Shown: in pieces, positions 1 through 64,000 of the stretch
Layout of the letters: the number at the start of each line of letters is the position of its first letter
How positions within the stretch are numbered: position 1 is the stretch's first letter
NCBI GenBank assembly: GCA_964019165.1
Contig: OZ025272.1
Coordinates: 13,340,031 to 13,404,030, forward strand
Source of the DNA: Mastigias papua
Lineage: Eukaryota; Cnidaria; Scyphozoa; Rhizostomeae; Mastigiidae
Length of the DNA stretch: 64,000 nt
Reading direction: 5' to 3'
The notes under the pieces: generated by a model
Seen by the model: only the letters and a program-made list of their open reading frames with translations
What the model was told of the DNA's origin: nothing
The model's database searches: none
Translations under genes and position numbers: made by a program

Positions 1-10518
<10,518 letters not shown>

Positions 10519-10983
10519 GTAAGCTGTAATCACTCTAGCTCGTTCTTTGCACAACAACTGCGAGCAGCCATTACCTTACCTGCCCATCATCTGCTAATAA
10601 TTATGTAATAGCAGAGTTTTTTCAAATGCAATAATTTGTCACTATCATTTATTGTCATGGTTCATGTGTACACATAATCATATTGTTAGTGGAACTGACA
10701 GAGAATCGAACCCTTGACTGTACACATGCAAGCAAACCAGCTATTTTTGGTAAGGTAATGGCGTAAAGATTTCGAAGTTATGAAACATGTCAATTCGGAC
10801 AAGTAACTTTATCATATATGTATAAGAGTACCAGAAGCTTCATATTCGAGAAAAAGAAAGCAGAAATGTCACACTTTCTATTCGACTGCACTAACAAGCG
10901 GTCATCAGCAAAGTAATTTCGAAATTATGCTTTGATATCATACTGTGGCAGGATTTCTTGTGAGGCAGCTTGTCCTCTTCGTT

Positions 10984-11162
10984 ACATACAACGCCCCTCT
11001 TCAATTCATAGAACGCCTCTCTTCAATACATACAACGCCCCTCTTCAATTCATAGAACGCCTCTCTTCAATACATACAACGCCCTTCTTCAATACATACA
11101 ACGCCCCTCTTCAATACATACAACGCCCCTCTTCAATACATACAACGTTCCTCTTCAATACA
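10984..11162 (+). repeat. 22-bp tandem array abutting an assembly gap
   Basis: About eight copies of ACAACGCCCCTCTTCAATAC plus AT, with a variant unit (TTCATAGAACGCCTC). The array runs straight into the Ns, so the true copy number is unknown. ORFs over it are artefacts. Confidence 0.9.
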
Positions 11163-11362
11163 NNNNNNNNNNNNNNNNNNNNNNNNNNNNNNNNNNNNNN
11201 NNNNNNNNNNNNNNNNNNNNNNNNNNNNNNNNNNNNNNNNNNNNNNNNNNNNNNNNNNNNNNNNNNNNNNNNNNNNNNNNNNNNNNNNNNNNNNNNNNNN
11301 NNNNNNNNNNNNNNNNNNNNNNNNNNNNNNNNNNNNNNNNNNNNNNNNNNNNNNNNNNNNNN
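11163..11362. other. Assembly gap (200 N)
   Basis: Exactly 200 Ns, a common placeholder length for a gap of unknown size. The ATP9 3' half is missing on the left and ELMO begins 300 bp to the right, so the gap may hide many kilobases or be a scaffold join. Confidence 0.98.
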
Positions 11363-11660
11363 TTCAACACCAGCTCTACATTACAGGGTGGTAGTCAAAA
11401 CCCATCACTGCAAGAATTTACCGTGTGACTATGCGATAGAATCTGAATGATCAAGTACAGTATTGCTATATTCTCATCTCATCTTGATACGGGAGTGCTA
11501 AGAAGACAGTGACTAAATTAGAACGCCATCACGGAAGAAAATACTGAAATAGCTTGTGCCTCAAGAGGCGTTTGGTTTTCTCACAAATATATATTACCCG
11601 CATCAATTCGTTCATTATTATTATAAGATGCCGATCCATTGAAGCATATTAGATACGATA

Positions 11661-31749
<20,089 letters not shown>

Positions 31750-32106
31750 ATTTTTGCTACAAAGCAATCTTTAGCAACGGTACTTAATGGTGCAGTTCAA
31801 GGCCAAATAGAATATACAGCAACAACCGACTCATACAGTTTGTAGTAATCATGGTGTATTTTAATTGTATATTTAGGTATCCAACTAGGTCATTGTCCAT
31901 ATTTCCTTCTGCTTCTTCTAAAAACCTTGACCGAGTTAGGTCGTTTCTCTCTTATATTGGAAATTCTCATTTCTACTCTTCCTCCATGTTTCTATATTTT
32001 CAGCTACGTGTAGAAGCTCTCTCACATCCTTTCACTTTGTTAGGATAGCCATAAATGTATTGTCTCTCTTATTAACCACAATCCTCGACATCTTGGCTTT
32101 GATATA
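31750..32106. other. ELMO 3' flank / likely 3' UTR
   Basis: No recognisable gene. It follows the ELMO stop. No AATAAA is seen immediately. The nearest hexamers are at 32739-32744 and 32761-32766, beyond an inserted MITE, so the 3' UTR may be about 1 kb or use a variant signal. Confidence 0.4.
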
Positions 32107-32444
32107 CACCTTTTTTGATAAGAAAAAAGTTTATAAGAAAATGAGGCTCAAATGGCCAAAATCTTAAGAAAATCCTAAGAAAATCACAAGGCTCAAGTTC
32201 AAGAAAATGCTAGGAAAATCACAGTTCATCTTCTTTACATGCCAGAAATTGATATTGGCTCATTTTTGCAAACTCTCGTACAAAGATCGAGACTTATGGT
32301 GGCCCAACAAATACAGAGTAGCCTGTTTCAGCCATTTTATTCCTGCAAAAGTTAAGAAAATCTTAAGAAAATCTCAGCCTCAAATTCGTGAAAATTAAGA
32401 AAATTGAGCCTCAGAAAAAGTGTTTTTCTTATAAAAAAGAGGTG
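32107..32444. mobile_element. Tc1/mariner-type MITE with TA target duplication
   Basis: 338 bp. Left end CACCTTTTTTGATAAGAAAA ... ATGAGGCTC mirrors the right end (minus strand CACCTCTTTTTTATAAGAAA ... TGAGGCTC), about 40 bp of inverted repeat. TA flanks both sides (32105-32106 and 32445-32446). The interior is full of AAGAAAATC units. No transposase. Confidence 0.85.
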
Positions 32445-33104
32445 TATTTATCTCGTAGAACTGTACGAAAGATCCCACCATTTTGTAACAGTACCATCGG
32501 GTTTTTCGTTGAATCAACGAAAATATATTTCAAACGTCATTAAGGTGTTGGTAATTCTGAAATACCTTTCCCAAACAAATGAATTTGTGGCATTGCGTCG
32601 TTTTAGAATCCGTAGCTCCCAGCTTACCCAGCACTTTTTGTTGAGGAGTATTGTGTAGATACATGTACGTATCTCGCATGTACCATTCTCGTTGCGTATC
32701 ACGGTAAGTCGATTATTGTGGCGTACTCTTCAATGCCAAATAAATGGGGAGTCTGGTCTCAATAAACGAGGGGGGTGGGGCTTGAAAAGTACTTTCATTA
32801 ATAGTTGTGGTATTGAGTTTGATTTGTCATGTTTTACTCCCTGGTCGACCATGGTCTAAGATACTTAAGATAATATTTTGTATTCTTTTTATAGCGATTT
32901 TCTAACTTTCTAAGCAGGGGTTTGCGAGATATCCAGTATGAATGAATACAAGATAACGAAAATGTTTGTATTTAGTATTCTGGTCGCATTTATGCTGTAT
33001 TGGTATGCCAAAATTAAATTGGAGTAGAATTATATATGGTTTAAATTTTTATTGCATCTTTGCATTATTTCTTTTATATTTTGTCTATTTGACTCGTGGA
33101 AATA

Positions 33105-33385
33105 TGTGTTCGACTATAGGCACATTGGAGTTCAGTGATCCTTCGTTTGTCACGGGGATTCCTAAAAATAGCCTGCAATAGGCGAAATCCGCGATTTAGT
33201 CGCTTGTATTTTTTAAAGTTCTTATATATTCTACAACCCCTCGCCACACACCTTATGCACATTTCTCAGACGTACATGAAAATTGGACTGAAACTCCTGG
33301 AAACAACAATACAGCCTTTATTTTTGGGATTCTTAGCTTCTTTAGCACGTATTGCTTGTCCTTACACTCTTTCTGAGTTGTAATC
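33105..33385 (+). mobile_element. DNA-transposon remnant (Tigger-like or similar)
   Basis: Contains CAGTGATCCTTCGTTTGTCA, ATAGGCGAAATCCGCGATTT, CCCCTCGCCACACACCTTAT and GGGATTCTTAGCTTCTTTAG. From memory this resembles repeats common in fish genomes that begin CAGTGGTCC; not verified. The 82-aa ORF over it does not look like a conserved protein. Confidence 0.45.
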
Positions 33386-33548
33386 AACCCAAGATCTGTG
33401 ACAGGCTAAGGCTTCTACTCAGGAATTATTATTATACTACTTTGCCTCGACATCAATACAAGGCAATGATGGTTCTGTCTTCTCCTTACGTGCTGTCGGA
33501 GGACAAGTACTCTTGAAGGGCGAGCTTTACGGCTTGATCCTCTGAACA

Positions 33549-34175
33549 ATGTCGTGTTGGAATCTCTTCTCTCAGGTTCCTAGCAGATGCCTAAAGCATC
33601 TAAAGGCCTTTGGAGCCCATAGAATGCATGCAAAGAGCTTGGCAGGGCTGGCAGGGAATATGACAAACAGAGCTTTACAGAGAAATGGCCCATCAGTCAG
33701 GCGCTGTATTCACAAAGATTATAGGCTTGTTTACGAAGGTCCTTTGTCAAGCACAGTCAAGTACATTAAGACATTTTCATTGGCAACGTGTGTTGCTTCA
33801 CTTATTGGTACTCCAGTGTTGATAATGTATGGAAAAGAAAGTGTGCCAAGAGCAGGGAAGATAGCAGTTGGAGCAACAGTGCTGTTAATGGGAACTTCAA
33901 CAACTATAATCCTACATTGGTTCACTCGTGTGTATGTTCATAGAATGTACTTTAATCCAGTGAAGAGTTCATTTGCAGTGGAAACAATGAATATCATTGC
34001 AAGAAAACGAACAGCATATTTCCCAGTTGACCATATTCAGTATCCTCTGTCTGAAAGGGCTTTTTCAACATTTAGTGCAGAAGGAAACAAATACTTTTTG
34101 CATATGGAATTAAAGGAAGCAGAGCTAGCCATGGGTTATGTCAAGGAGAGAAATGTAGCTGAGATGCATAAATAG
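33549..34175 (+). CDS. TMEM70: TMEM70-like mitochondrial inner-membrane protein (single exon)
   Basis: 208 aa. TMEM70-family proteins sit in the mitochondrial inner membrane and help assemble ATP synthase (c-ring) and complex I. The first ~60 residues are basic and almost free of acidic residues, fitting a targeting peptide. RLVYEGPLSSTVKYIKTFSL aligns with the family pattern L-I-Y-x-G...K-x-F-S. Two membrane helices lie at about 76-95 and 104-124, joined by a short loop. LHWFTRVYVHRMYFNP matches the family LLHFITKGYVIRLYH. AFSTF precedes a shortened C-terminus (human TMEM70: 260 aa). The ATG follows a CpG-normal 150-bp stretch. No introns, in contrast to its neighbours, and no obvious poly(A) remnant, so retrocopy status is open. 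A related family member rather than TMEM70 itself is possible. Confidence 0.8.
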   Translation: MSCWNLFSQVPSRCLKHLKAFGAHRMHAKSLAGLAGNMTNRALQRNGPSVRRCIHKDYRLVYEGPLSSTVKYIKTFSLATCVASLIGTPVLIMYGKESVPRAGKIAVGATVLLMGTSTTIILHWFTRVYVHRMYFNPVKSSFAVETMNIIARKRTAYFPVDHIQYPLSERAFSTFSAEGNKYFLHMELKEAELAMGYVKERNVAEMHK

Positions 34176-35800
34176 TACGTTTTGACTCTTTATGTTTGCT
34201 TTGACTCTGCAGGTGAAGCAGTTGCTTTTCTAAAATGTTGATACAAGTTTATGATACTGAACAATCTTGATCTGGACTTTTCTCTTATTACGACACTTTG
34301 CTTTGCGCTTTTGTGGCTGGGCTGAACTTTAGAAAGAAGATATATGGGAGTTTTATTTGTCTTTATGGTAAGTATTGGAGTATTGCAGTTAGAGCATTGG
34401 TTTTCTCTAAGCTGTATAAAACCAAAATCCATATTTTGGATACAACAGCCTGCCAGACTTAGAGTATGGCCTTTTTCAATGAGATCTCGATTGTGCATGA
34501 GGAAAAGTCAAATTTGAAAGTGTGCACTTGGTCTCAGGTGTGCATAGTAAGTGTACACTTGACTTCTTGGCTTGCAAAATAAAGCCAGTTTGAATGTTCT
34601 CTGTTGTTTTCTCACCTTGACATATTTTGCATCAAACAACATGCATGTCAGAGCAATTTTACTTCATTATTATAATTATGATAGCTGGAAAATATTTATA
34701 CAAACCATTTATACTGCACCCTAATGCCTACAACACCCACACCATTTTCTGGGTGTGTAGTATGATTTGAGACAAAATATCTCAAGTGTTCACTTGCCAA
34801 ACCCAGCTGTATGGATAGTCTGTTTTCCAGATAGGACCTTTTGTTTATAGCCTCTCTAGCCTTCCCTATTCCTAGCCATTGAGACTGGAATACTGGTTTT
34901 GTCTTTATATATTTGATAAAGGTAGCCCGTAAGTGGTGCTGATTTTCAAGTAACCCTCCAATGTACATACTGTATTCTCTCTGATAGTGCCACTCTCTCA
35001 TAGTACTGAACAAGATTCCTTGTTGCAAACACCTATTTACTAAGCCTGTGTGTCTAAAAGAGTTTCCTGGTTATTATTGATTTAATTGATGTCCAATCCT
35101 TTCGAGTAGAGTATGCTCCATCTTTGCTCTAAACATGGAAATTGTTCTTTATCTAGCCAATTGTATTCAGTGTAGTTTGTCTGTGGTCATTTCAGGTCCA
35201 GCCCTTTTTGATTTAACTCCAAAAGTGATCATTTATTTAAGACCTTGGTTCAAGGCAGGAAGAGGAGTTGCTGCCAACTTCAATGTTCAATTTACTTTGG
35301 AAATAGAACTTCTCAACAATTGTAATGGCACACTATTATGTATTGTCTAAACAAGTATTTAAATTGTACCAAACTCAAGGCCTAATTTTTAAATTTCAAT
35401 ATTTTTGGACCTTTTTGATGACATTGTAACTCTAGAAGTCCCTTAATAGTTCCTCAATTTCAGCTGTATATTTACTTCTCTAATAATAGTACAGATCCAG
35501 GAAAAGATGATATTCAGAATTTTGTAGTGAATTATTGCTAAAACACAGTTGCCACATGGATAGCTCAATTCACTGTATACAAATATTGGGTGTGTGACAC
35601 ACCACACTGCCCAGTAGCCATGCCACCGCTGAAACAAGATGCAAATCACAAAGACTCTGTATTTTGATGCATTTTCTACACCTCCTCTGCATGAAGGCTG
35701 CACTTTATCTGAATTATTCTTTGATGGATGGGCCAAGATTTCGTATTCCGAGCACAGGGGCATCATTATTAGGGTACTGGGGGTGTGGTAACCTCGTGAC
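33560..35800. other. CpG-poor block over the TMEM70-like gene
   Basis: About fourteen CG by eye in ~2.2 kb, while the 150 bp before the ATG and the sequence after ~35860 are CpG-rich. Less extreme than the ELMO and PLCG blocks. Apart from the TMEM70-like ORF and its 3' UTR, no gene was found here (34600-35860 shows only short unconserved ORFs). Confidence 0.55.
34578..34583 (+). terminator. AATAAA polyadenylation signal
   Basis: AATAAA about 400 bp after the TMEM70-like stop, followed by a GT-rich stretch (TTGAATGTTCTCTGTTGTTT). A good candidate for that gene's 3' end. Confidence 0.6.
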
Positions 35801-35869
35801 GGAAAGTTGACATGGGAAATTACTTCACATGAACAATGAGGAAAATTTTTTCCGCGTTTCTGTACCAGC

Positions 35870-36090
35870 ACTTGTGCGTATGTTATCCAGGCCGTTCAAT
35901 AAGTAAATTAGACACGCTCCGCCAAACGCACGTGGGATCGTTTGCGGGTGCTATACATTCAATTGTGAGAGCTTTCCTTAGTACTAGCATGGATATTTTT
36001 TATAAAGTTGGCGCGAGCGACAAATCGAGCGCGTGAACTGAACTGGGCGCGTGCTTGCGCGATTTTACGCGTCTCGTTGCGAGGCCTGGT
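35870..36090. other. CpG-dense patch
   Basis: Very high CpG for this window, peaking at 36010-36085 (GGCGCGAGCGAC, GAGCGCGTGAAC, GGGCGCGTGCTTGCGCG). It lies just upstream of the LINE reverse-transcriptase remnant. GGCCGTTCAATAAGTAAATT near 35890 vaguely recalls mariner ends. Role unknown. Confidence 0.5.
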
Positions 36091-36119
36091 TATGCTCTTT
36101 GAGGAGTTGTTTACAATCT

Positions 36120-38110
36120 AGATTATAAGCATTTCACCAACCCGCAAGATGTTGGTAGGACCATTGGTAAAATTAAGTCTTCAACGAGTTTTGGAGCTGA
36201 TACGATTTCCATCCATTTTCTCAGAATCGCTCATCCTTACATTTCTCTGCTCCTAGCATTTAGTTTCAATGCATCTCTAGGAGCCTGTAAGTTTCCAGAT
36301 GCCTGGAAAATTGCCAGAGTTACTCCCATCAACAAAGAAGGTGAAAAAATCAAAGACCAAATTGTCTCCAAACTACTTGGGGGTCATCCATAAAGTATGT
36401 ACGCTCACAATCATTCATTTTTGACCCATCCACCTTTGTAAGAACATAGGAATGTTTCTTTGACATATCGTGAAAAGTATTGTCCATTTTTAGCAACAAT
36501 TTTTCACAAAATGAGGAAAACATGCATTAAGTTGTCACTTTTTGAAGTGATTACATCGTACGTACGATTTGAGCTTTACCAAATCACCTACCCTGCACGA
36601 GTGAGTACGCTTTTGGCTTTACCCACTCACCAGCCCTAAAAGCGTGAGTACTTTCTGGATGGGTCCTTGAGAAACTTGTCTTTCAACAGTTTTACGACTG
36701 TCTCAATAACAATAAGCATCTTTCTAGTGAACAATCTGGTTTTAAAGCCCTCCATTCAAAATTGCCTTGTATTCCTAAAGCTACTGACGATTGATATTCT
36801 GCGTTAGATAATATTGAACTTGTTGGCTTAGTGTTTATTCCTCAAAAAAGGTATTTGACACTGTGGATCATTACATCTTGTGTAATACACTACGACACTA
36901 TGGAATCTTGGGAAATGAGCTTCTTTGCTTTGTTTCAAATCTTACCTTTCCAATAGGAAGCAATTTTGTAGAATAAAAGGTGTAGATTCAAAACTGAGCC
37001 CAATAAATATAGGAGTGACACAACGCTCTTGTCTTGGTCCTCCTCTACTTCTCGTTTACATAAATGATCTTTCGCGGGTTGTAAACCGAAGCTTAGTTGC
37101 CATGTTTGCATATAATACTTGTCTCTCGTTTCGAGCTACAAACTTGCATCAGCTGAATGACGTTCTGAATTTAGATCCAGTTTCTTTGAAGATTGGCTGA
37201 TAGGAAATAAACTGTCTCTTAATATTCAGAAAACTACGTCCATGAATATAGCCTCGCATAGGATAAAATGCAACAATGTCGAGGGTGGCCTATATCTCAG
37301 AATAAGACATATGAGCCTCCAGATGACTGAAGACAAATTGTAGCTTGGTGTTCAACTAGATGAACATCTTGCATGGAAAAACATCGACTTATTTTCAAAG
37401 AAGGTATTACGTGCTACTGCAATGCTCCGACTTGTAAGCAACACTTTCCCCACAGCCCATTTTAAAACATTTATACACCAGAGTATTGTTGAACCCTATT
37501 TTCATTAATATCTGGTCGGTACGATGGTGCTGTGGTAGGACTGAATTTAGCAGGCTTCAAAAATTACATAACAGAGCAATTCGGACAATAACCAGTAGCC
37601 AGTTTGATACTCCATGTATACCTCCTTCCTCTTTATCTTGGACTTAAGTCCGTTCAAGAGATCATCGATTTCAATACAAACTCTATGGTATTTAAGTGGA
37701 TTTATGATTTCGCTCTATGTTACCTCTCTAATCTCCTTGTTAAAAATTCCCATAGCACCTCTTGCATTCTTGGAGATACATCTACCAATCTTAGAATTCC
37801 TATAAAAATACATCAAATGGGCAAAAGGGATTTTGATACAGGGGTGTTAGAGCCTGGAATAACCTGCCAACTGAGGACAAGCAGACATTGGTTCTAATTC
37901 AATTGAAAAAAACTGCTCTTAATTGTTTATTGTATAAAGTTTACTAAGTTCCTACTTTGTTCACATTTTTATATCCCTTACTATTTATTACCGTTATTTT
38001 AGCTTTTTATTTCATTCTAGATTTTTATTACTTTTGTCTATTTGTATTCACTTTGTAAATTGGTGGCCCCTTGAAAATCAGCTTGCTGAATGGGCTAAAT
38101 TTTACGTCAA
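36120..38110 (+). pseudogene. Dead non-LTR retrotransposon (LINE) reverse transcriptase
   Basis: Pieces of a CR1/Jockey-like RT in shifting frames: GACKFPDAWKIARVTPINKE, SKLL | EKLVFQQFYDCLNNNKH, SEQSGF, then FDTVDH. The 91-aa open piece at 36925-37200 has CLGPPLLLVYINDLSRVVN; the catalytic FADDT is degraded to FAYNT (both aspartates lost). Frameshifts and stops interrupt it throughout, so it is inactive. The 3' UTR ends near 38040-38110 with GGCCCCTTGAAAATCAGCTT and GCTGAATGGGCT, a stem-forming end like the LINE tails at 22440 and 22990. A MITE splits it at 36380-36666. Confidence 0.85.
36380..36666. mobile_element. MITE nested in the LINE
   Basis: Left end GGGGTCATCCATAAAGTATG then TACGC; right end on the minus strand GGACCCATCCAGAAAGTACT then CACGC. 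About 287 bp, no ORF. Removing it joins LINE codons SKLL to EKLVFQQ, the continuous RT sequence expected. Target duplication is short (TT or CTT). Confidence 0.85.
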
Positions 38111-40150
38111 TCTCATTTACTATTGTTTTCAACTTTGTATGTATTTAACTTCGAACAGTTTTAATGAAATATTGGGTGTGATCGTGGCGTCGTACAACGG
38201 CCTAGTTTACAGTGGTTTCACTCAAGCCCTATAATTTTCCCACTAGTTTCCCCCTGTCTCATTATCGTTAATCTATGCCTGTTTGGTGTTCTTTGATTGC
38301 AAAAAGCAGGGTAGTGAAATCAACGGGAAAATTCTACGTTTAATTTCCCACACACCCCCTGGTTTGATGACCCTCTTGTTGAATCAATTTGCACTAATGA
38401 ACATGTCATAAAAGATCCCCTGCTTCTTCATAATAAGTGATTTTATTAAAGTCAACATCACTTGATAAGTGTGTTAATGAAAACGCAATTTGGCAACTAT
38501 CCTATATTAGTCATATATTCCAAGATTTGAACTAGGTAGTAGCAGAAAGATCATTGCATTCGCAGAAGTCACCTTCTGACCAAAGTTCATATATACCATT
38601 TGTTTGTGCAATGAGAAACCCAGTTTGTCACAAATCTAGTACTAGAGACGCTAAAATTTAAGAAACTTTTAGAACTTTATGGAGAGAGATAAGAAACTTT
38701 AGAACCTTCTGTGCTACCTTTCACAGTTTCAGAAAACACTTTTTTCCTCCACGGATTTAGTAAGTTCCTACTACAGCATGTTTTGTGCCAGGCCTTATGG
38801 GCACTACGAAAGACAATCTTTTGCGTTTGTTTTCGGTGTCACTGCAATTTGTTTCATTGAAGTAAGAAACTTTTAGAGCTAGAATGTGACGCAAAATTAG
38901 GAGAGATTTACTACTAGGCTTTGACCCAGCTTTAAGAAACTTTTGGCACTAAACTGTAGCACAAAATGGAGAAATGTTTCTACTAGGTTTTGAGCCAGGC
39001 CTCTTATGAAAGAAAAAACGTGTTAAACGTTTACACTGCGACAGTTTATAAATACTAGTACAAAGCAAGGTTCAAGCTTCGTAAAGGCTTTGACCTTTAT
39101 GTTTTTTGAGCTTTCTTTGGAAGCAAAGCAAGTGTGAGTTTCATTTATCCGATCTGGAAGTCATTATGCACTTTTAATTATACTAATAAAGTCTATTTGA
39201 AGATTAAAGCTAAGAATCGCTAAAAACGTTAGGAATAATTGAAGAATAATCTGAGGCTCGAAATAAACAAGCTTTAAGACTATTAAGTTATCTCTGATTC
39301 TATCTCGCTCTAATCTTCTTTAATGATCCCTGATGTTGTTCCTATTTCTTATAGTGAGATGATACTTACCAGATGACAAAATTTTCTCGGCCAGCATGAA
39401 GCAGTCTCTCGTTTTTCCCTTTTTGGAGCCCGAGGCCATCACAGCACGGGGACGAAGGAGGGGCAGTACCCCCTGTAATGTTTTCAGTATATGTGTTTTG
39501 GAGGGCTCTGACACAATGACTTACTACATGCTTGTGTAGTACTGAACTGATGATAAATCATGAGATATGCTTATTTACATAAATACAATCACTCAATTAC
39601 ATTAATACAGGGAGTCCAAAGATAGGATACTACACCCCCTGCCTTTGGACAGCGGGAGCAGGGGGGGCAAAAGTGCCCTTCATATGCTGTCTATTTAAAG
39701 GGTTTTTCCTCTATTGTCTGCTTACATTTGCTGTTCTCTCAAAATGGGAATAAGAGTAATGTTTATGACTAACAAAACCTAAATTAAAATTGTGACGCTT
39801 TTATGACGTCATAGTTAGTACAAGTGCCCTTCTCCAACCTTCAGCCCCCCTGCCCTACTGTGGTTCCGGCGTTCCAGGATCAGACCACTGATCAGTGGAA
39901 TAGACACTGTATGCAAAGTTACTGTGAAGGCGATTCATACCAATATCGATTTGACGGATGTTGCTTTACTGCAGTGGGGCGAAGCTCAGGCCTATTTAAT
40001 TTCCTGTTTTTCTAGGTCTGATCGTTTGTGTATGTCGCTCTATGTTATCACAACATGAGGTAAAATAAAAATGTTAAGAACTAGTTTATAATAACGTCAG
40101 TGTAGTGATTAAAAATCACAGGCTTCTACGTTGAAGATACAAGTGAAATT
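38110..40150. other. Intergenic spacer before PLCG
   Basis: No gene recognised. Holds the repeat at 38640-39010, CT/G-rich patches near 39420-39480 and 39640-39670 (GGGGGGGCAAAAGTGCCC), and presumably the PLCG promoter and 5' UTR in the CpG-normal sequence upstream of 40151. No clear TATA box. Confidence 0.5.
38640..39010 (+). repeat. AAGAAACTTTTAG-family repeat with internal duplication
   Basis: Several AAGAAACTTTTAGAACT motifs. The ~65-bp stretch from AGAAACTTTTAGAGCTAGAA (near 38868) is repeated in diverged form to about 39000, sharing ACTACTAGGCTTTGACCCAG versus CTACTAGGTTTTGAGCCAGG. The inverted relative is at 31140-31215. Confidence 0.6.
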
Positions 40151-63771
<23,621 letters not shown>

Positions 63772-63799
63772 GTATTTTCTGTTACTTTTGTTAACTAGC

Positions 63800-63860
63800 A
63801 TAGGATGGTTTCCAAATATTTGATTGTTTGAAAGCTCTAATAACATTTAAAGTCTCCTTG
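63800..63860 (+). mobile_element. Half copy of the 20103 MITE family
   Basis: TTTCCAAATATTTGATTGTT TGAAAGCTCT aligns with the left terminus of the element at 20103. No mirrored partner before the window ends. Confidence 0.5.
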
Positions 63861-63877
63861 CCGTATTTACCTATAAG

Positions 63878-63972
63878 CATAGGACAGGATAGAATGGAAT
63901 AGCAGAGGACTGGGTACCAAAGGACTGGATAGCATAGGACAGGGTAGCAGAGGACAGAATAGCATAGGACGT
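63878..63972 (+). repeat. AGCATAGGACAGGGT 15-bp minisatellite
   Basis: Six or so degenerate units (ATAGCATAGGACAGGGTAGC, GAGGACTGG variants) in the intron after the last visible PLCG exon. The 65-aa reverse ORF is an artefact. Confidence 0.85.
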
Positions 63973-64000
63973 CTGAATTATATGGCATTTCTTATTTTTG

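Noticed and set aside
10690..10730. Possible antisense tRNA B box (GAATCGAACCC)
   Set aside because: No matching A box or cloverleaf nearby; at most a SINE scrap.
10984..11162. CRISPR-like regular repeat
   Set aside because: 22-bp units are directly tandem with no unique spacers; the context is a eukaryotic intergenic array at a gap.
33135..33383. 82-aa ORF
   Set aside because: Lies within a transposon remnant and resembles no known protein.
35443..35871. 142-aa minus-strand ORF
   Set aside because: No motif, no splice context; chance opening in a CpG-poor spacer.
35880..35920. mariner terminal repeat (GGCCGTTCAATAAGTAAATT)
   Set aside because: Only a short resemblance; no mirrored end or transposase found.

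Overview
This is animal nuclear DNA, probably from an invertebrate. It holds four metazoan protein genes, all on the + strand. Three are cut by dozens of GT-AG introns of roughly 0.3-2 kb. The sequence is AT-rich, full of long (TA)n microsatellites, and littered with short DNA transposons (MITEs), tRNA-derived SINEs and decayed LINEs. I cannot name the species. The ELMO and PLC-gamma proteins are clearly orthologous to human but fairly diverged.

Layout. (1) 1-10518: an internal part of a class-2 P4-ATPase (ATP9A/B, yeast Neo1 type), 14 exons. It enters already inside the gene and stops before the hinge and the last six membrane helices, just short of a 22-bp tandem array and a 200-N assembly gap (11163-11362). 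A tRNA-Ile(AAT) gene lies antisense in its last visible intron. (2) 11661-31749: a complete ELMO (CED-12) gene, 24 coding exons joining in phase to 723 aa. (3) 31750-33548: spacer with a clean TA-flanked MITE and another DNA-transposon remnant. (4) 33549-34175: a single-exon TMEM70-like mitochondrial protein with a polyA signal at 34578. (5) 34600-40150: spacer with a dead LINE reverse transcriptase (about 36120-38110), itself split by a MITE. (6) 40151 to beyond 63771: phospholipase C-gamma, 29 exons (919 codons) as far as the second half of the split PH domain. The Y and C2 domains lie past the window.

Function. ELMO with DOCK forms a Rac exchange factor for engulfment and cell migration. 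PLC-gamma is a receptor-tyrosine-kinase effector that cleaves PIP2. ATP9-type proteins act on aminophospholipids in endosomes and Golgi. TMEM70 assists assembly of ATP synthase and complex I. They are independent eukaryotic genes, not an operon, and I see no defence or toxin system.

The most interesting large-scale signal is not a gene. CpG dinucleotides are sharply depleted in a block that begins about 0.4 kb after the first coding exon of both ELMO (about 12.2-16.1 kb) and PLCG (about 40.8-45.05 kb), and across the TMEM70-like gene. Flanking and downstream exons have normal CpG. This looks like a footprint of 5'-biased gene-body germline methylation. Also notable are a perfect 96-bp palindrome inside a (TA)n cluster, several MITE families with readable target-site duplications, a four-copy SINE family, and an intronic 15-bp repeat that multiplies a splice-acceptor-like motif in frame with the preceding PLCG exon.
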